Assembly: GCF_003633755.1 (NCBI RefSeq)
Contig: NZ_RBIL01000003.1
Location: 124,001 to 188,000, forward strand
Reading direction: 5' to 3'
Source: Solirubrobacter pauli
GTDB taxonomy: Bacteria > Actinomycetota > Thermoleophilia > Solirubrobacterales > Solirubrobacteraceae
Length of the DNA stretch: 64,000 nt
Part shown: in pieces, positions 33,819-44,742 of the stretch
Numbering within the stretch: position 1 is the stretch's first letter
Layout of the letters: each line of letters starts with the position of its first letter
Notes under the pieces: generated by a model
Seen by the model: the letters and a program-made list of their open reading frames with translations, nothing else
Database searches by the model: none
Told to the model about the DNA's origin: nothing
Program-made: the position numbers and the translations under genes

Positions 33819-36800
33819 GTGAGCCAGCGTGACGTCGAGGCCGTACCCCAGTCGGCCCCGACCGCGGCGCCCGGCGCCGCCGCGCCGATGCCGGTCGTGC
33901 CGCTCGTCGGACGGGCCGGCTCGCTCGCCCGGATGGGCACCGACCAACGTGCCGCCGCCGTCCGCTCGCTGAGCGCGGGCTCGGGGAACGCGAGCGTCGC
34001 ACGGATGCTCTCGCGCAGCATCCTCAGCGACCTCAAGGAGTTCAAGCACGGCATCGAGATCGACCTGCCGACGGCGTCGACCGCCGAGAAGCTGGCCGAG
34101 ATCGACCGGCTGCTGGGCACGCAGGGCGGCGCGTTCGGCGCGACCGTCGTGTGGGAGTCGATGCCCGACCTCGAGGCGGTCGCCAAGGCCAACACGGCCC
34201 TGTTCATGCGGACCGTCAAGCGCGACCCGAGCCTGCTCGGGCACGAGGCCTTCGACGGCGTCCGCGAGCGCTTCAAGGCCGCGGTCGAGGGGCGCGTGCT
34301 CGGCAACCTGCAGGCCAACCGCGACTACGTGACCGCGCAGATGGAGGCGGTCGGCGTCACCGCGAACACGGAGGCCGAGGCGGCCGAGACGACCGCCGAC
34401 CAAGACCACGCGGTGCGCAAGGCCCAGGTGCTCGCCGAGCAGGTCGCGCTCTGGCAGGAGGGCATGACCAAGGCCAAGGGCATCAAGGTCGGGCGCAACC
34501 TCAAGCGGCGCAGTGGCGGCTACCGGCGCGACTTCGACACCGAGGTCGAGGTCGACGCCTACTTCGACCCGGACGCTCCGCCGCACATCAAGGGCCCGCC
34601 GAAGGGCGCCATGGACGGCGACTACAAGGCCTACGACGAGGTCAAGCAGCACTACGACACGCTCGACAAGGCGATCAAGAAGGTGCTCGCCGACTCGCCG
34701 GCCGTGTACGCGATCGTCACCAACGGCGAGGCGGGCGCGGCCAAGGACTTCGCCAAGCAGGACACCAAGCAGGCGCGTGCCCAGCTCGGGGGCGCGATGA
34801 CGAAGATGGGCACGAAGATCGACGAGGCGGTGCCGCTCGTCGGCGACGACCTCGACTACCGCGACTTCATCCCGGTCCATCAGCAGCTGATGGCCACCGG
34901 GCCGTTCGCGGGCGAGCTCGAGAAGGCGATCATCGCGCGCGACGTCGAGGGCCACGAGATGGGCAAGGTCCTGCGCTCGCTGGCGCTCGGCGGGCTCTCG
35001 GCCGCGGCCTTCCTGGTCGCCGAGTTCGCGACCGCCGGCATGGCGACGTTCATCGCGGTGGCCGTCGGCATCGGGGCGAGCGTCGGCAACGCCGCGATCT
35101 CGATCGAGGACTACCTGGACAAGGCCAAGGCGATCGACGCGCACACGGGCGACGCGCGCAACGACATCGTCACCCAGGAGCAGGTCGACAGCGCGCTCTT
35201 CCAGGCCGTGATGGACTCGGCGCTGGCGTTCATCGACGGCGCGGTCGGCGTCGTGGGCGCCATGAACAAGCTCGGTGGGCCGGCGGCCAAGCTGCTCGAG
35301 GCGGCCGAGGCGGGCGCGGCCAAGATGGGCACCGCGGGGCTGTCGGAGGCGCTGAGCGGCGCGGACCTCGGGCTGAAGCGGCTCGCGATCGAGAAGTCGC
35401 TCGGCGAGGCCGGCATCGAGGCGACGGTCAAGGCCTCCGGCAAGAGCGCCGAGGAGCTCGCGGGGATCGTCGGCTCAGAGAGCGACGCGGGCAAGCGCCT
35501 GCTGGCGGCCGGCGGCATGGGCAAGGACGCGCTCGACGGCCTGCTCGCCAACCTCGTCGACTTCGCCAAGCTCGATCCCGGCCAGCAGTCGGCGACGATG
35601 CGCGCCGCGATCGACCAGTTCGGCTACGCGGGCGCGCTGCGCCGCGCCGGCGGCTGGAAGACCGTCACCAAGACGCTCGGCGAGGGCCACCCGATCGCGA
35701 CCGAGCTGGACGCGTGGCGCTCGTCGCTCGTGCGCGACATGCAGCTGTGGATGGAGACCGCGTCCAAGGGCGAGTCCAAGGCCGTCCAGACCGGCACCGC
35801 GGCCGCCACCTCCGACGTGGACATCTCGACCGTGGGCGCCGAGGCCGCCCAGCAGGCCGACCGCGCGCTGGAGTACATCGCCCGGCGGGCGGGCGTCTCC
35901 CGCGCCGAGCTGGAGACCGTGCTCGACCTCGACGCGGCGGTGAACCCGGCCCGCATGCACCTGCAGGACGTCGTCAAGGGCCTCTCCCCCCAGGCGCGGG
36001 CGGCGATCGAGCGCGAGGCCGCGCTGTTCGAGGAGGCGCTGTCCAAGGCGCGCGCCGACGGCACGTTCAAGCCGCTGAGCAAGGAGCAGATCGGCGCGCT
36101 CAACCAGCGCATGGACGACTGGTCCGCCGCGCTGGCCAAGCTCGAGGCCGACGGCGGCTCGGAGGCCCAGAAGGCCGCCCTGATCCAGAAGATCGGCCGG
36201 ACGCAGGCCGAGGTGCTCGCCTCGAGCGACACGATGTACGGCACCGGCGGCTCGATCCGCAAGTGGGTCACCGAACGCCCACCGGCCAACCCGGGCGCGA
36301 AGAGCGACCTGGAGAAACTGGCCGAGGCCGGCGTGAAGATCGACCCGGCGGCGGCGACCATCTGGCCCGGCCAGCGCTTCACCTCGATCCTGGGTGAAGG
36401 CCCCTTCCTCGACCGGGCGTTCGCGTCGATCGTGGGCGGGGTCGAGGGACCGGCGCTGATCAACGCGATCAAGGACCTCGGCAAGCACGGCGGCCGCGTC
36501 GTCGAGATCCTCGGCCGCGACGTCGCGGTCACCGGGATGAGCGCGGCGAAGATGGACAGGCTGGCCAAGGAGCTGCGGCGCTGGATGGCGGTCTCCAAGG
36601 GGCCACTGGCCGAGGCCGTCAAGGACTCGGCGGCGCTCGCGCTCATCCGCGGCGAGCTGGCCGGCCAGATCGGGCAGCTGCGGACGGCGATGACGAACGG
36701 CATCGGCGCGCTGCGCGCGCAGGCGCAGCTCGGCCCGGCGCTCAGCGCGGCGGACCTGGCGGGCATTGACGCCTGGGTGCGCGCCCAGGCCGCCGCCCAG

Positions 36801-36953
36801 CTGCGCGGCCAGGCGATCCTCGACCACCTGCTGTCCCTGGAGCAGGCCGTCTCGCTGCCGGCGAAGGTCGGCACCGCGGCGGCGGCCGCGGAGCCGAACA
36901 CGTCTACGCCGGAAGGGCCGGCGTACTCGCCTCCGCCGTCCTCAGCGCCTTGA
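33819..36953 (+). CDS. Large protein resembling injection-system/polymorphic-toxin-linked families
   Basis: 1044 aa, no signal peptide. Near residues 50-65 it has SAGSGNASVARMLSR, close to the AGNxAVxRLL motif that often appears in proteins linked to extracellular contractile injection systems (DUF4157 group). Residues about 385-430 are hydrophobic (LSAAAFLVAEFATAGMATF, AVGIGASVGNA), followed by EDYLDKAKAID and a DSALFQAVMDSALAFIDGAVGVV segment similar in pattern to the pretoxin region of large actinobacterial proteins of that group. The remaining 550 residues are mostly helical, with MYGTGGSIRKWVTERP near 805 and a Pro/Ser tail. I recognise no catalytic domain. Its last 50 nt overlap the convergent hydrolase gene. 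Effector, carrier or structural role is open. Confidence 0.75.
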   Translation: MSQRDVEAVPQSAPTAAPGAAAPMPVVPLVGRAGSLARMGTDQRAAAVRSLSAGSGNASVARMLSRSILSDLKEFKHGIEIDLPTASTAEKLAEIDRLLGTQGGAFGATVVWESMPDLEAVAKANTALFMRTVKRDPSLLGHEAFDGVRERFKAAVEGRVLGNLQANRDYVTAQMEAVGVTANTEAEAAETTADQDHAVRKAQVLAEQVALWQEGMTKAKGIKVGRNLKRRSGGYRRDFDTEVEVDAYFDPDAPPHIKGPPKGAMDGDYKAYDEVKQHYDTLDKAIKKVLADSPAVYAIVTNGEAGAAKDFAKQDTKQARAQLGGAMTKMGTKIDEAVPLVGDDLDYRDFIPVHQQLMATGPFAGELEKAIIARDVEGHEMGKVLRSLALGGLSAAAFLVAEFATAGMATFIAVAVGIGASVGNAAISIEDYLDKAKAIDAHTGDARNDIVTQEQVDSALFQAVMDSALAFIDGAVGVVGAMNKLGGPAAKLLEAAEAGAAKMGTAGLSEALSGADLGLKRLAIEKSLGEAGIEATVKASGKSAEELAGIVGSESDAGKRLLAAGGMGKDALDGLLANLVDFAKLDPGQQSATMRAAIDQFGYAGALRRAGGWKTVTKTLGEGHPIATELDAWRSSLVRDMQLWMETASKGESKAVQTGTAAATSDVDISTVGAEAAQQADRALEYIARRAGVSRAELETVLDLDAAVNPARMHLQDVVKGLSPQARAAIEREAALFEEALSKARADGTFKPLSKEQIGALNQRMDDWSAALAKLEADGGSEAQKAALIQKIGRTQAEVLASSDTMYGTGGSIRKWVTERPPANPGAKSDLEKLAEAGVKIDPAAATIWPGQRFTSILGEGPFLDRAFASIVGGVEGPALINAIKDLGKHGGRVVEILGRDVAVTGMSAAKMDRLAKELRRWMAVSKGPLAEAVKDSAALALIRGELAGQIGQLRTAMTNGIGALRAQAQLGPALSAADLAGIDAWVRAQAAAQLRGQAILDHLLSLEQAVSLPAKVGTAAAAAEPNTSTPEGPAYSPPPSSAP

Positions 36954-37703
36954 ACGCCGCCCCGTTCACGCGGCGGGCCTGGTTGTTGAGCGCGATCACG
37001 GCGCTGTCGCCCTTGATCAGCGCGAAGGAGCGGAAGCCGCCGGTCCCGCCGTCGTGCATGTGCATCAGCCGCTTGCCCGGCGCCTTGAACCAGGCGAGCG
37101 ACGGCTGCTCCCCTTCGGCCGCGAGGAAGCGCAGCATGTCGCTCGCGGTCGAGCGCAGGCCGCCGGCGCCGGCGAGCGCGGCGAGGTCCCACGGCGGGGT
37201 CGGGCGGCCGGAGAACGTGTGCCCCTGGACGAGGCCGGGCGTGTCCAGGCCGGTCCGCGTCATCCCGAGTGGCGCGGTGATGCGCGTGCGGACGAGCTCC
37301 GTGTACGTCGTGCCGGCGGCCTCCGCGAGGACGTGGCCGAGCAGGCCGTAGCCGTAGTTGGAGTAGACGACCTTCCCTCCGGGCGCGCGCTTGGGTGCGG
37401 TCGCGGCGATCACCTCGGGCATGCGGTCGGCGGTGAACTGCGCGTACGGGTCCTTGCGGTTCCAGCGCTCGAGCCTGCGCGGGAGCCGCGGTAGCCCGGA
37501 GCGGTGCTCGGCCAGCTCCCGCAGCGTGAACGGGCGGCCGGAGACCGGCGGCCCGAGGACGGGGTCGTCATAGCCGACGACCCCGTCTTCGACGAGCAGC
37601 CGGAGCAGCCGCGCGGTGAACGGCTTGGTCAGCGACCCGATCTCGTAGACGGCGTCCTCGCCGTCGATCGTGGTCGCACCCGCGTGACGTACTCCGATCG
37701 TTC

Positions 37704-37707
<4 letters not shown>
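36904..37707 (-). CDS. Serine hydrolase of the beta-lactamase/class C PBP family
   Basis: 267 aa. It carries the class-C triad of motifs: SLTK (S-x2-K nucleophile, about residue 25), YSNYG (Y-x-N) near 115 and HDGGTGG replacing the KTG box near 218. No signal peptide is seen, unlike most penicillin-binding relatives, so a cytoplasmic esterase or peptidase role is likely. The ATG overlaps the glycerol kinase stop (ATGA), so it is co-translated with glpK. Confidence 0.85.
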
Positions 37708-39182
<1,475 letters not shown>

Positions 39183-39191
39183 GTGTTCTCC

Positions 39192-40094
39192 TCAGTCGTC
39201 GATGGCCGTGCGGCCTTCCTCGGCCACGTCGGTGTCGGGCTTGATGCCGCGTGCGATCAGCACGTTGCGGATGCCGAAGTCGTAGATCGCCGCACCGATC
39301 CCGGCGCCGACGATCGGCCCCAGGATCGGGACCCAGAAGTAGGTGTTGACGTTGCCGTAGTTGCCTGGCATCGCCACCTCGCCCCAGCCGGCGAACCAGG
39401 CGAACATGCGCGGCCCGAAGTCACGCGCCGGGTTGATCGCGTAGCCCGCGTTGGCGCCGAACGAGATGCCGACCGCGACGACGATGAAGCCGATGACCAC
39501 CGGCGCGAGGTTGGCCTTGACCGGCGCGTTGTACTCGTCCGTGACGGCGAAGATGAACGCCACCAGGATCGCCGTGCCGATCACCTGGTCCAGGAACGGC
39601 CCGAAGAAGTTCTCGTAGTAGGGAGCCGGGAACGTCCCGAAGATGCTGTACGTCGGGACGCTGTTCTCCGCGCCGCGCGAGATCTTGTTCGCGTCCTCGT
39701 AGGAGATGATCGCGTACCGGTAGTTCAGGTAGACCAGGGCGGCGCCGACGAAGGCGCCGAGCACCTGGGCGACGATGTAGCCGGGGACCTTGTTCCACGG
39801 GAAGCCGCGTCGCCACGCGAGCGCGAGCGTCACGGCCGGGTTCAGATGCGCGCCGGACACGCCACCGGCGACGTAGACCGCGAAGCACACGGCGAAGCCC
39901 CAGCCCCACGTGATCAGCAGCCAGTCGCCACTGGCCGCGAAGATCAGGTCACCACGCCCGGATTGGTTGAGCGCAGCGACCGCCATCGCCACCACCCCAC
40001 AGCCCAGCAGGATGATGATCAGGGTCCCGAGGAACTCAGCCACGTGCTCTCCCAGCACGGACTGCTGCCATCGCCAACGGCGGGTACCACTCAT
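39192..40094 (-). CDS. glpF: Glycerol uptake facilitator (aquaglyceroporin)
   Basis: 300 aa, six hydrophobic spans plus two half-helices with the MIP signatures GAHLNPAVTLAL and YAINPARDFGPR. The aspartate after the second NPA (NPARD) is typical of glycerol-conducting members. An inserted loop (NKISRGAENSVPTYSIF) is longer than in E. coli GlpF. Start ATG at 40094 follows GAGAGGAGAG. It imports glycerol for GlpK encoded next to it. Confidence 0.94.
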   Translation of the reverse strand: MSGTRRWRWQQSVLGEHVAEFLGTLIIILLGCGVVAMAVAALNQSGRGDLIFAASGDWLLITWGWGFAVCFAVYVAGGVSGAHLNPAVTLALAWRRGFPWNKVPGYIVAQVLGAFVGAALVYLNYRYAIISYEDANKISRGAENSVPTYSIFGTFPAPYYENFFGPFLDQVIGTAILVAFIFAVTDEYNAPVKANLAPVVIGFIVVAVGISFGANAGYAINPARDFGPRMFAWFAGWGEVAMPGNYGNVNTYFWVPILGPIVGAGIGAAIYDFGIRNVLIARGIKPDTDVAEEGRTAIDD

Positions 40095-40153
40095 GCGGGT
40101 CTCTCCTCTCGCTAGCCTCCGAGGGGAAACCTACTCCCCGCAGGAGCCCGCTC

Positions 40154-41854
40154 TTGAACGACCGCAGCCGTCTTGGTCCCGAGCAACGCCGCGAAGCGCT
40201 CACGCGCCTGGAGTCCGAGGTGTTCGATGTCGTGGTGATCGGCGGGGGTACCGTCGGCACCGGATCCGCGCTGGATGCGGCCACCCGCGGGTTGAACGTG
40301 GCGCTCGTGGAGGCCCGTGACTACGCCGCCGGGACGTCTTCCCGGTCGAGCAAGCTCGTGCACGGGGGCTTGCGCTATCTCGAGCAGAAGGACTTCGGGC
40401 TCGTGCGCGAGGCGCTGCGCGAGCGGTCGCTCCTGCTGAACGTGATCGCGCCACATCTCGTGCAACCCGTGCCGTTCCTGCTTCCGCTGACCGAGCACTG
40501 GCAGCGGCCGTACATCGGCGCGGGGCTGATCCTGTACGACTCGCTCGGCGGGTACAAGGGCCTCAAGCGCCACCGCCACCTGAGCAAGCGCGGCGCGCTG
40601 CGGATCGCACCGGCCCTCAAGGCCGATTCGCTCGTGGGCGCGCTGCAGTACTACGACGCGAAGGTCGACGACGCGCGGCACACGATGACCGTGGCGCGGA
40701 CGGCCGCGGCGCTGGGCGCGGCCGTCGTGTCCAACGCGAAGGTCGTCGGCTTCCTGCGCGAGGGTGAGCGGGTGACCGGCGTGAAGGTCCGCGACATGGC
40801 CGGCGGCGGGGAGCTCTCGGTCCGCGCGAAGGAGGTCGTCAACGCCACCGGCGTCTGGACCGACGACGTCCAGCACCTGGTCGGCGAGCGCGGCAAGTTC
40901 CAGGTGCGCGCCTCCAAGGGCATCCACCTCGTGGTCCCCAAGGACCGGCTCCAGCTCGACACCGGCCTGATCCTGCGCACCGAGAAGAGCGTGCTGTTCG
41001 TGATCCCGTGGGGCCGCCACTGGATCATCGGCACCACCGACACCGACTGGAACCTCGACAAGGCCCACCCGGCCGCGAGCGCCAGCGACATCGACTACGT
41101 GCTCGAGCACATCAACGCGGTGATCAACCAGCCCTTGACGCGCGAGGACGTCGAAGGCGTCTACGCCGGGCTGCGGCCGTTGCTCACCGGCGAGTCCGAG
41201 TCGACGTCGAAGCTGTCGCGCGAGCACACCGTCGCCGTGCCCGTCCCCGGGCTCGTGGCGGTCGCCGGCGGCAAGTACACGACCTACCGCGTGATGGCCA
41301 AGGACGCGATCGACGCCGCCGCGCGTGGCCTGGACCGCTTCGTGCCGCCGTCCGCCACGGACGTGACGCCCCTGGTCGGCGGTGACGGGTTCCAGGCGCT
41401 GTGGAACCGCCGCGAGCGCGTGGCCGCCGAGTCGGGCGTCCACGTCGCCCGGATCGAGCACCTGCTGCGCCGCTACGGCACCCGCACCGACGAGCTGCTG
41501 TCGATGGTCAAGGAGTCGCCCGAGCTGGGCGAACCCTTGCCCGGCGCCGACGACTACCTGCGCGTGGAGGTCCTCTACGCCGCCTCCCACGAGGGCGCCT
41601 TGCACCTCGACGACGTGCTGACACGGCGCACGCGGATCTCGATCGAGACGTGGGACCGCGGCCTGGAGTCGGCCGAGCCGGCGGCGCGCCTGATGGCCGA
41701 GCCGCTCGGCTGGGACGAGGACACGATCAAGCGCGAGGTCGAGCTCTACCGCGAGCGCGTCGCGGCCGAGCGCCGCTCGCAGGAGCAGCCCGACGACCGG
41801 GCCGCCGACCTCGAGCGGCTGAGCGCGCCGGACGTGTTCAGCCCCGCCGGTTGA
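40154..41854 (+). CDS. glpD: Glycerol-3-phosphate dehydrogenase (FAD)
   Basis: 566 aa from a TTG at 40154 preceded by AGGAG. N-terminal FAD-binding VVVIGGGTVGTGSALDAATRG, GTSSRSSKLVHGGLRYL (family signature), GRHWIIGTTDTDW, and a C-terminal capping domain (RYGTRTDELLSMV). It oxidises glycerol 3-phosphate to DHAP at the membrane, passing electrons to quinone. Divergent from glpF across 59 bp, which must hold both promoters. Confidence 0.96.
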   Translation: MNDRSRLGPEQRREALTRLESEVFDVVVIGGGTVGTGSALDAATRGLNVALVEARDYAAGTSSRSSKLVHGGLRYLEQKDFGLVREALRERSLLLNVIAPHLVQPVPFLLPLTEHWQRPYIGAGLILYDSLGGYKGLKRHRHLSKRGALRIAPALKADSLVGALQYYDAKVDDARHTMTVARTAAALGAAVVSNAKVVGFLREGERVTGVKVRDMAGGGELSVRAKEVVNATGVWTDDVQHLVGERGKFQVRASKGIHLVVPKDRLQLDTGLILRTEKSVLFVIPWGRHWIIGTTDTDWNLDKAHPAASASDIDYVLEHINAVINQPLTREDVEGVYAGLRPLLTGESESTSKLSREHTVAVPVPGLVAVAGGKYTTYRVMAKDAIDAAARGLDRFVPPSATDVTPLVGGDGFQALWNRRERVAAESGVHVARIEHLLRRYGTRTDELLSMVKESPELGEPLPGADDYLRVEVLYAASHEGALHLDDVLTRRTRISIETWDRGLESAEPAARLMAEPLGWDEDTIKREVELYRERVAAERRSQEQPDDRAADLERLSAPDVFSPAG

Positions 41855-41888
41855 CCCGCGACCGTCGGCTGAGCTAGACGCCCAGCAC

Positions 41889-41920
41889 GAGCGCCATCTC
41901 CCGGACGGGGAATGGCGCTC
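41889..41920. terminator. Terminator after glpD
   Basis: Perfect 9-bp stem GAGCGCCAT / ATGGCGCTC enclosing CTCCC-GGAC-GGGG, 35 nt past the glpD stop. It overlaps the promoter-like element of the next gene. Confidence 0.7.
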
Positions 41921-41934
41921 GGCGGCGCGACGTC
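41908..41934 (+). promoter_or_regulatory. ECF-type promoter candidate for the LuxR regulator
   Basis: GGGAAT (41908-41913), 17-nt spacer, CGTC (41931-41934) within CGTCTGGCG. The same layout and the identical 9-mer stand before the RTX-like gene at 44743. The start codon comes 12 nt after the CGTC. Confidence 0.45.
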
Positions 41935-41945
41935 TGGCGAGGGCA

Positions 41946-44714
41946 GTGAAGCTCGTTGGACGCAGGACGGAGCTCGCCACCGTGGAGCGGGCGATCGCGG
42001 AGGTGCGCGGCGGCGGGTCGCGCGTGCTCGTGGTGGTGGGTGAGCCCGGGATCGGCAAGACGGCGCTGCTCGAGGCGGCGGCCGAGCAGGCGGCCGCCGC
42101 CGGGCTGCTCACGCTGCCCGCGCGGGCGGCGGAGCACGAGCGTGAGGTGCCGTTCGCGCTCGCGGTGGCCGCGTTCGACGACCACGTCGGCTCGATGCAC
42201 CCGACGCGGGTCGAGGCGCTCGGCCCGGACCTCGGCGCGGTGCTGCCGGCGGGCGCGGCGGGCGCGGTGCCGACCGCGGAGCGCTTCCGGCATCACCGCG
42301 CGCTGCGGGCGCTGGTCGAGTCGACCGCGCGCGAACGGCCGGCCGCGCTGCTGCTCGACGACCTGCACTGGGCCGACGACGCGTCGCTCGAGTTCGTCCA
42401 GCACATCCTGCGCCGGCCACCGCGAGCGCCGCATCTGCTGATGCTCGCGCTGCGGTCGGGCGCGCTCGCGGGCGCGCTGTCGATGCCCACGGCAGGTGTG
42501 GCGACGATCGAGCTGGAGCCGCTCGACCGCGACGACTCGCTCGCGCTGCTCGCCGGCGTCCCGAGTCGCCGGGCACGCGAGCGGATCGCCGACGAGGCGC
42601 ACGGCAACCCGTTCTTCCTCAGCCAGCTCGCGCGCTTCCCCCACGACGCGCTGCCGCCGTGCGTGCTCGCGGCGGTCGGCCAGGAGGTCGCGCTCCTCGC
42701 CGACGAGGAGCGCGCCCTGCTCGAGGGCGCCGCGGTGGCGGGCGACCCGTTCGACCCCGAGCTCGCGACGGCGGCCGCGCAGCGCGCCGCCGACCTCGAC
42801 CGGCTCGTGGCCGCGGGCCTCGTGCGGCCGACCGGGCGCGGGCGGGCGTTCGCGTTCCGGCACCCGCTGGTGCGCCGGGCGGTCTACGACGCGGCGCCGC
42901 CCGCCTGGCGGCTCGGCGCGCACGAGCGGATCACGGCCGCCCTGGAGGCGCGAGGCGCCGCGCCGGGCGTGCGCGCCCACCACGTCGAGCGGTTCGCACG
43001 GCCCGGCGACGAGCGGGCGATCGACGTGCTGACCGCAGCCGCCACCGCGGCCGAGGCGACCTCCCCGGCGACCGCGGCCCGCTGGTACGCGGCCGCGCTC
43101 GCTCTCGTCCCGGACGGCGAGACGGCGCGTCGGATCGACCTCCGCGCGCGGCACGCGCTGACGCTCGCCGCCGCCGGCCAGGTGCAGGCGGCGCGCGACG
43201 AGCTCGTCGAGGTGCTCGCGCTGCTCCCCGAGGGCGAGGTCACCGCCCGGCGCCGCTTGGTCGTCGCCTGCGCGCACCTGGAGAAGCTCCTCGACCGCCC
43301 CGACCAGGCCCGCCGCCGCCTGCTCGCCGCCGGCCCGGACGAGCATGCCGAGCTGGCCTACGAGCTCGCCGTGCTCGGCAGTTGCTACGACGGCGCGGCG
43401 ACGGTGCGCACCTGGGCGGAGCGCGCTCGCGCGCTGGCGACCGCACCGAGGACGGGCGCGGCCGTGGCCGCCCTCTCCCCTGGCGCGAACCGCGCCGGTG
43501 TCGACGCTTCCCTCGCCGTCGGGGCGACCGCGGTCGCCGCCACGGGCGCACTCATGGACGGTGATCGTGCCGTCGCCACGCTGCGCCTCGAGGACGCGCT
43601 CGCCGGCCTCGCGCGCCTCGACGACCGCGTGCTCGCGCGCCGGCTCGACGCGGCCGTGAACGTCGGCATCGCCGCGTCCACCGGAGAGCGCTACGCCGAC
43701 GCCGCCGCGGTCGCCGCTCGCGGCCTCGCCATCGCGCGCGCCACCGGCCAGGGACAGCTGATCGTCACGCTGTCGACGCTCGCCGCGCTGGCGCACACCG
43801 AGCGTCTGGACCTTCCCGCCGCGCTGGCCGAGATCGAGAACGCCGCCGAGACCACGACGCTGCAGGACATGGCGTACGCCCGCGTCCTCGTGACCTGGGC
43901 ACAGCTCGTCGCCCACGAGCTCACCGGCGACCTCGCCGCGGCGACGCAGGCGACCGACGCGCTGGCCACGATCCCGCCCGCGGGCAGCGTCGCCCTCCGT
44001 CACGCGCGGATCGCCGCGGCGACCCTCGGCGCCGAGCGCGACCCGGAGCGCTCCCGCGCCGACCTGCTGGCGCTCGCCGGCCCGGGCTTCGAGCGCCTCG
44101 ACGTCCCGGCCCGCGCCCGCACGGGCCTCACGCTCGTACGCTGCGCGATCGCCCTGGGCCGCCTCGACGAAGCCGAGCGCTGGGCCGCGCTGGCCGGCAC
44201 GGCCGGCGGCGCCGCTACCGCGGTCCTTGGAGCCAGCGACGTGCGCGCCGCCGCCGCGCGCGCCGAGGTCCTGCTCGCGCGCGACGAGGCTCGCGCAGCC
44301 GCGGACGTCGTGCTCGCCGCGGTCGCGGTGGCGTCGTCGGCCGGGGCGCGGCGGGACGAGGTCGTCGCGCGGCTCCTGGCCGGGCGTGCGCTCGCCGCGG
44401 CCGGGGACGCCGACCGGGCCAAGCGCGAGTTGCGGCGCGTGGCCGACGAGGCGCGGGTGGGCGGCGCGTCGGCGCTCGTCGCGGACGCCGCGCGGGAGCT
44501 GCGACGGCTCGGGACGCGGATCCCGACCGCCGGCGGCGACCTGACCGGCCGTGAGCGGGACGTCACCGACCTGGTCGTGCGAGGGCTGTCCAACAAGCAG
44601 GTCGCGGCGGACCTGTATCTGAGCGAGAAGACGATCGAGGGCACGCTCACGCGGATCTACGCGAAGCTCGGCGTGCGCTCGCGGGTCGACCTCGTGCGAC
44701 TGGCGCGGGATTGA
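41946..44714 (+). CDS. Large ATP-binding LuxR-family regulator (LAL type)
   Basis: 922 aa from a GTG at 41946. An N-terminal AAA/NACHT-like ATPase (VVVGEPGIGKTALLEAAAE Walker A, AALLLDDLHWADDAS Walker B), a long TPR-like helical middle rich in Ala/Leu, and a C-terminal LuxR helix-turn-helix (TGRERDVTDLVVRGLSNKQVAADLYLSEKTIEGTL). Such regulators respond to an inducer bound by the helical part. The neighbouring RTX-like gene with a similar promoter sequence is a plausible co-regulated partner. Confidence 0.92.
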   Translation: MKLVGRRTELATVERAIAEVRGGGSRVLVVVGEPGIGKTALLEAAAEQAAAAGLLTLPARAAEHEREVPFALAVAAFDDHVGSMHPTRVEALGPDLGAVLPAGAAGAVPTAERFRHHRALRALVESTARERPAALLLDDLHWADDASLEFVQHILRRPPRAPHLLMLALRSGALAGALSMPTAGVATIELEPLDRDDSLALLAGVPSRRARERIADEAHGNPFFLSQLARFPHDALPPCVLAAVGQEVALLADEERALLEGAAVAGDPFDPELATAAAQRAADLDRLVAAGLVRPTGRGRAFAFRHPLVRRAVYDAAPPAWRLGAHERITAALEARGAAPGVRAHHVERFARPGDERAIDVLTAAATAAEATSPATAARWYAAALALVPDGETARRIDLRARHALTLAAAGQVQAARDELVEVLALLPEGEVTARRRLVVACAHLEKLLDRPDQARRRLLAAGPDEHAELAYELAVLGSCYDGAATVRTWAERARALATAPRTGAAVAALSPGANRAGVDASLAVGATAVAATGALMDGDRAVATLRLEDALAGLARLDDRVLARRLDAAVNVGIAASTGERYADAAAVAARGLAIARATGQGQLIVTLSTLAALAHTERLDLPAALAEIENAAETTTLQDMAYARVLVTWAQLVAHELTGDLAAATQATDALATIPPAGSVALRHARIAAATLGAERDPERSRADLLALAGPGFERLDVPARARTGLTLVRCAIALGRLDEAERWAALAGTAGGAATAVLGASDVRAAAARAEVLLARDEARAAADVVLAAVAVASSAGARRDEVVARLLAGRALAAAGDADRAKRELRRVADEARVGGASALVADAARELRRLGTRIPTAGGDLTGRERDVTDLVVRGLSNKQVAADLYLSEKTIEGTLTRIYAKLGVRSRVDLVRLARD

Positions 44715-44733
44715 GATCGCCGCTGCGAACGTC
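44707..44733 (+). promoter_or_regulatory. ECF-type promoter candidate for the RTX-like gene
   Basis: GGGATT (44707-44712), 17-nt spacer, CGTC (44730-44733) within CGTCTGGCG, then ATG 9 nt after the CGTC. It parallels the element at 41908-41934. Confidence 0.45.
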
Positions 44734-44742
44734 TGGCGGGAC

